Shown one piece after another: positions 57,859 to 60,698 of a stretch of 60,698 nucleotides of DNA (position 1 is the stretch's first letter; the number at the start of each line of letters is the position of its first letter). Under the pieces are notes generated by a model. It saw only the letters and a program-made list of their open reading frames with translations, was not told where the DNA came from and did no database searches. Source of the DNA: G963666945 sp963666945 (GTDB lineage Bacteria > Bacteroidota > Bacteroidia > Bacteroidales > Marinifilaceae); contig CAXXRT010000056.1 in the NCBI GenBank assembly GCA_963666945.2, positions 1-60,698 of the forward strand, given 5' to 3'. A program made the position numbers and the translations under genes.

Positions 57859-58538
57859 CTAGTAACTCAAATTGAACTCTGCGTTATTTATCGAAATTTT
57901 ATTCTGATGAAGTCTATCAGCTCTAATCCCAATCATAATATTACGAATATAGACCACAAGTCCGGAGGCTTGCCCTATTATTAGTACCGGATCATGGCGG
58001 ATAATTGCATATACGATAATCATTATACAACCTATGACACTGATCACCCCAAAATGTTTGAGGTAAAAGTGATTCCTCCCGCTTTACGGGAATAACGCCA
58101 CTGGTAAATAAAACGAAGGGTAAATGTAAACTGTCCGACTACACCAAACAGGATCAAGCACATAGGAATATCTTCTTGCATGAGATAACCTGTCTATTAT
58201 CGATTGTTCCCCGACTATAAAATAGATCACCGAAATGATTGGCAAAAGTATAAATAAAACACGCATTACTTTCCGGTATCTTCGCCCAGAAATTTTTTAC
58301 CTCTAAATTCCATATATAAATATAGTATGAGATCAATTGCCCGATTATAATCGCAAAATCATTCCTAAGCCATCCATACATACACAAAAGGAATGAAGCT
58401 ATCATACTAAATTGCCAAAAAATGGTCGGAGAAACTACTTTATGAGATTTTTCCGATACTATCCATTGTATCAATAACCTTGCAGAAAAAAAGTAATTGT
58501 GCAACAATCCCTACTAAATATATAAAATACCAACTCAT
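57859..58538 (-). pseudogene. LAB_N (lipid-A-disaccharide synthase N-terminal) domain membrane protein, frameshifted
   Basis: Starts ATG 58538 (MSWYFIYLVGIVAQLL), then after a break in a T-run gives FSARLLIQWIVSEKSHKVVSPT, FWQFSMIASFLLCMYGWLRND and YYIYIWNLEVKN (stretches). A second copy follows (FGVISVIGCIMIIVYAIIRHDPVLIIGQA region), so this is the two-repeat LAB_N protein of about 210 residues. Three or more frame breaks. Its ATG overlaps the stop of the upstream glycosyltransferase (ATGA), so the two are translationally coupled. Usually found with GT2 and lipid-phosphatase genes; may act in lipid-linked sugar transfer or flipping. Confidence 0.8.
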
Positions 58539-59271
58539 AGTTTACTACAAACTACCGAATAATCAATATAGCGTTTCTTCATCCAACGGTAAGCAAAACA
58601 ATCAAGTAAAGGCCCGATAAGTCTATTCCATAAATGATATTTCGACTTTCCTGCTAAGCGAGGAAAGTGCTTAACTGAAACCTGTTTGAAGCATCCTCCT
58701 TCTTGCAATAATATAAGTGCCGGAAAGAAACGGTGCATCCCGTAAATAAGGGAAGACGTTTTGCATATTCTATTCTTATAACTTTCAATGGGCACCCCGT
58801 GTCTATGGCATTATCATGAGTCATCATCTGACGAAACCCATTTTGCAAATTTAGATGAAGCTCTTTTCACCCATCCGTCCTTTTCGCCCGGTACGTATTC
58901 CCATGACCATTGCATATCGCGGTGCATCCTCTAAGAGAATGTTAAAATCCTCAGGTGTAGTTTGAAGGTCTGCGTCTATATAGCCAACATAATCCGAAAA
59001 ATGTATAATCTATTCCCGCCTTGATAGCAGCACTTAATCCTTTATTCTTATCGAAAGAAATAAAAAACATATTGTCATGTCTATCGCAAACCTCCCGAAT
59101 CATTTCAATACTTTGGTCAATCGAACCGTCCGTTAACAAATAATATACAGCTTTTCATTCTGGCTGTCTTAAGGAAAAGAAGCTAACTCGGATTCTAAAC
59201 GAATCATATTTTCCTGCTCGTTATATACGGGGGACGATCACTGTGAATTGATAGTTAGATGTATTATTCAT
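58535..59271 (-). pseudogene. GT2 glycosyltransferase (polyprenyl-phosphate sugar transferase type), frameshifted
   Basis: Rebuilt from the ATG at 59271: FTVIVPVYNEQENMIRLESE, LFVNDGSIDQSIEMI, FDKNKGLSAAIKAGID, GYIDADLQTTPEDFN (DxD-type site) and GCPLKVIRIEYAKRLPLF. At least four single-base indels, e.g. extra C in the C5 run near 59230. It most resembles ArnC/DPM1-type enzymes moving a sugar to polyprenyl phosphate, although the DLQ (DADLQ) motif fits this class. About 243 residues with no C-terminal membrane pair, so the LAB_N protein next to it may provide the membrane part. Confidence 0.83.
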
Positions 59272-59352
59272 TATATTGCGAATTAAAGTATTATCATAAG
59301 TGTACTGAAAATTGAAATTAAGAAAACATAGCCGATGATGACAAGTGATAAT

Positions 59353-59968
59353 CTATTTACCTGATAAGAGGGATATGCCGGAGCCATAAACAACAGGACT
59401 TCTTTCGGCGATTCTTTTTGTGACAAAATAATATAAACCGTAAACACAGCCTCCTAATATTATACCAGATATAATCCCTCCAGCAATATCGGATACAAAA
59501 TGCACACCTAAATAAATCCGTGAATAAGACATTATTATAGCCCAAATAAATATAACTATACCATACATCTTATTTCTGAATAATAAAGTAGAAAAATACC
59601 GCGAAACCAAAGCTATTAGTAGCATGCCCTGATATGAAACCATATTTCCCTCCGGTATAGCCTTTAAGGATTTGCACATGTTCCATTATTCCAGGGTAAT
59701 GAGTCGGGCGCGGTTGGGCAAATAATGGCTTAATTATATGACTTGAAAACTGATCACACAGTACAAATACAATGACTATTGCTATTAATACCGAAAAGCA
59801 TTGCTTCCATGATTTCTTATAAACTATATAAAATATGATGATTATAGCAAAAGGAATCCAGGTTTTCATACTTGAAAATAACCACATAATACTATCAAAG
59901 AAATGATTATGTGAACCGTTTATTAAAAAAAATAAATTTTCTTCGTATGGTAAAATTTTATCAAACAT
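59353..59968 (-). pseudogene. PAP2 family membrane phosphatase, one frameshift
   Basis: Two frames join into about 205 residues by removing one T near 59587. Motifs of the PAP2 lipid phosphatases: KPLFAQPRPTHYP (KX6RP), SGHATNSFG (PSGH type) and SRIYLGVHFVSDIAGG (SRX5HX3D). Five or six membrane helices. Such enzymes remove phosphate from lipid A (LpxE/LpxF), undecaprenyl diphosphate or phosphatidylglycerol phosphate; the neighbours favour an envelope lipid. Confidence 0.85.
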
Positions 59969-60080
59969 TGTGAATAATCTTATAGAATGGAAAACAAATC
60001 TAAATATCCAATTTCGTAGAAATTTTGAATTTTATTATTATAAATAAAAAATAGAAATGGTTATTCTTCTTTTTACCTCA

Positions 60081-60698
60081 TTAAAATGTATATACTAACC
60101 CTATTCCATAGTTGCTTACACCGATTGACGGAGATACAACAAGACTATTATTTCTGTTTTTTTATATCGAATATATTATGAAAAACCGGAAGTAACAGAT
60201 ATCCTGCTTCTACACTTAATATGCCAACCCCTGCCCCAGTAACTACATCGCTTATCCAATGCTTTTTGTTCAGAACCCGGAGACTACCTGTTACTGCTGC
60301 AATCGCATATCCGGCTATTCCTATCCATGGTGAAGTATCTTTATATTCTTTGCAATAGGATATGGGCCCCAACAAAGAGCAGTAGCAGTGTGACCAGAGG
60401 GAAAAGACCTGTTATTCGATCTATCTGGGCGTTCTACGTTGAAGGCTCCTTTCATTGTTTGTACTGTTGCTCCCATAATAATATAAGAGGTTGCCATTTA
60501 CCATCGTCCTGTCCCTAAAATTATGTTTCGCTTTTATTCCCGTAAAATCCAAACCATAAACAGCAACAGCTGGGGCATATTGACTGTAATCATCGATAGG
60601 TATCGGAACTTTCAAATGTTCGTTTATTTCATATTTGTGCTATAATCCAATTCTTGTAAAGGTTTACTTCCTATTGTTATAAGCCCATATGAAATCAT
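60081..60698 (-). pseudogene. PAP2-type phosphatase with a C-terminal tail, 5' end outside the window, frameshifted
   Basis: The window ends inside this gene. Seen in order from upstream: KVPIPIDDYSQYAPAVAVYG, TGIKAKHNFRDRTM, MKGAFNVERPDRSNNRSFPS then GHTATA (PSGH motif), and GSLRVLNKKHWISDVVTGAG (the last PAP2 motif). After FHNIFDIKK a one-base repair in an A-run continues the protein to GVSNYGIGLVYTF at 60081. Ends in phenylalanine like outer-membrane beta-barrel proteins, but the tail is too short to be a barrel. Two PAP2 genes in one cluster is notable. Confidence 0.78.

Overview
The window looks like a contig from a free-living member of the Bacteroidota, most likely Bacteroidales or Marinilabiliales. 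The evidence is a set of TAnnTTTG promoter boxes, several with a TTTTG box about 19-20 bp upstream, weak or absent Shine-Dalgarno sequences, an S46 dipeptidyl peptidase, an arginine operon of the Bacteroides order, signal peptides ending in NAQ or SAQ, and LytS/LytTR regulation of an RND pump. The DNA is AT-rich. Genus cannot be fixed from the sequence alone.

Layout. 1-7 kb: dnaE (5' truncated), a thioredoxin, an M23 peptidase and cstA, all broken by small indels. 7-12 kb: rnr, two near-identical tRNA-Val(TAC) genes with matching promoters and terminators around a ywbE homologue, then a tandem pair of small secreted paralogues. 11.5-17 kb: a membrane-anchored MutS-like ATPase, rnhA, a short-chain threonine dehydrogenase, a 960-bp gene-free region of diverged 246-bp tandem repeats carrying four TGTTAATAA boxes, and asd. 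17.4-25.1 kb: the arginine operon GNAT-argG-argC-argD-argB-argE-argH, without a carbamoyltransferase. 25.2-27.5 kb: a HEPN-MNT pair and a two-gene ABC transporter. 27.8-30.4 kb: a secreted SRPBCC protein, a secreted thioredoxin-like protein and a phosphopantetheinyl transferase. 30.5-38.3 kb: a tolC-acrB-acrA type efflux operon divergent from a LytS-type kinase and LytTR regulator. 38.4-47.5 kb: housekeeping genes (EEP phosphatase, two rhomboids, ricT-like, holB, aspS, cvpA, tyrS). 47.5-55.4 kb: lipoprotein, S46 peptidase, rlmN, a duplicated Spy-like metal-binding candidate under a Fur-box-like palindrome, a DASS transporter and a uracil-DNA glycosylase. 55.8-57.3 kb: a higBA toxin-antitoxin pair. 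57.8-60.7 kb: an envelope-lipid cluster (two PAP2 phosphatases, a GT2 and a LAB_N protein).

Frameshifts crowd the two ends of the window (1-7 kb and 55.8-60.7 kb). A few sit in the interior, where most are in homopolymers (A9 and G5 in the MutS-like gene, T7 in a rhomboid). Nearly all are repaired by a single-base change. They are most simply sequence errors near contig ends, so the broken genes are probably intact in the organism. I mark them as pseudogenes only in the sense that the given sequence does not encode one open frame.

Most noteworthy: the Spy-Spy fusion with a Cys/His/Met-rich linker, the repeat region at 15.4-15.9 kb that may be an origin or a DnaA-binding locus, the arginine operon lacking its transcarbamylase, the membrane MutS-like ATPase, and the lipid-phosphatase/glycosyltransferase cluster at the right edge.
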